Assembly (NCBI GenBank): GCA_021783175.1 | Contig: JAJXUF010000079.1 | Span: 1 to 14,024 of the forward strand | From: Pseudomonadota bacterium | GTDB lineage: Bacteria > Pseudomonadota > Gammaproteobacteria > Acidiferrobacterales > UBA6901 | Length of the DNA: 14,024 nt | Direction of reading: 5' to 3' | Shown here: positions 13,775-14,024 of the stretch, one piece after another | Layout: every line of letters starts with the position of its first letter | Numbering within the stretch: the first letter of the stretch is position 1 | The notes under the pieces: generated by a model | The model's input: only the letters and a program-made list of their open reading frames with translations | The model's database searches: none | Told to the model about the DNA's origin: nothing | Translations under genes and position numbers: made by a program

Positions 13775-14024
13775 TTGGTACCATTCCTACCGAGCGAAAT
13801 CACTGCTGACTGAGTTCTGGACAGTGCGCACTCCAAGTCCATTTTTAAATCTTCCAGCTCCTCAACGCCCACGCTTAGCCGCACCAGCCCATCGCTGATG
13901 CCCAGCCGCTTGCGGTTGGCCGCCGGCACCGAGGCATGCGTCATGATCGCGGGGTGTTCGATCAGGCTTTCGACGCCGCCGAGTGATTCGGCCAGCGCGA
14001 ACAGTTCGCAGCGCTCCACCCCAC
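13771..14024 (-). CDS. metB: Cystathionine gamma-synthase, 3' end only
   Basis: Partial gene; only the last 84 or so residues lie in the window and the 5' part is beyond 14024. The visible part has the PLP-family C-terminal signature LFALAESLGGVESL followed by IEHPAIMTHASVP, and LVRLSVGVEELEDL near the end, whose Arg holds the substrate carboxylate. The product joins an O-acylhomoserine to cysteine in methionine synthesis; cystathionine gamma-lyase or a related sulfhydrylase cannot be separated on this fragment. metB borders the variable LPS locus in Xanthomonas, so it marks the conserved flank. The reading frame runs about 16 codons past the usual family end (residue Leu at about 13822), with a tail of lower-GC sequence, and the stop overlaps the wzm start. 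Confidence 0.88.
   Translation of the reverse strand, partial: GVERCELFALAESLGGVESLIEHPAIMTHASVPAANRKRLGISDGLVRLSVGVEELEDLKMDLECALSRTQSAVISLGRNGTK

Overview
The window comes from a gammaproteobacterium, most likely of the Xanthomonadaceae/Rhodanobacteraceae group. The main clue is its layout. The 3' end of a cystathionine gamma-synthase gene (metB) lies directly next to an O-antigen ABC transporter pair (wzm-wzt), and metB is the known border gene of the variable LPS O-antigen locus in Xanthomonas. The opposite border (etfBA in Xanthomonas) is not in view. Base composition looks GC-rich on the left and at metB, and visibly lower in the middle and right. The locus is packed: two convergent gene sets meet in a gap of about 130 bases, and no gap reaches 300 bases. 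I found no RNA genes, insertion sequences or CRISPR.

Left set, plus strand, 1-4103: the 3' half of a DprE1-type FAD oxidase, a DprE2-type short-chain reductase, an extended SDR (epimerase/dehydratase family), an FAD oxidoreductase of the amine-oxidase/HemY-like superfamily, and a small GtrA-family membrane protein. DprE1 and DprE2 together epimerise polyprenyl-phosphoryl-ribose to polyprenyl-phosphoryl-D-arabinose. In mycobacteria they sit beside a GtrA-family protein and GT-C arabinosyltransferases. The left set therefore looks like a lipid-linked pentofuranose donor module inside an LPS locus. A 523-residue polytopic protein with a GT-C-like acidic loop motif (minus strand, 4237-5808) converges on it and could be the periplasmic transferase that uses the donor.

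Right set, minus strand, 14024 down to 5892: metB end, wzm, wzt (with an extra C-terminal domain expected to bind the glycan end), a hexapeptide acyltransferase, a giant fusion of methyltransferase, long coiled coil and GT2 glycosyltransferase, a WsaF-like GT4 glycosyltransferase, and a small lipoprotein. The genes overlap or nearly abut (overlaps of 1 to 11 bases, or a 4-base gap), so they probably form one translationally coupled operon. The likely product is an ABC-exported, probably rhamnose-rich O-chain. Its length and end cap would be set by the fusion protein, which resembles E. coli WbdD and Geobacillus WsaE in concept.

The most interesting element is the coiled coil of the fusion protein. 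It contains a 57-residue (171-base) tandem repeat, two full copies and most of a third, still highly similar at DNA level. A repeat-tunable molecular ruler for O-antigen length, fused in one chain to the capping enzyme and a glycosyltransferase, is a testable and possibly undescribed arrangement.
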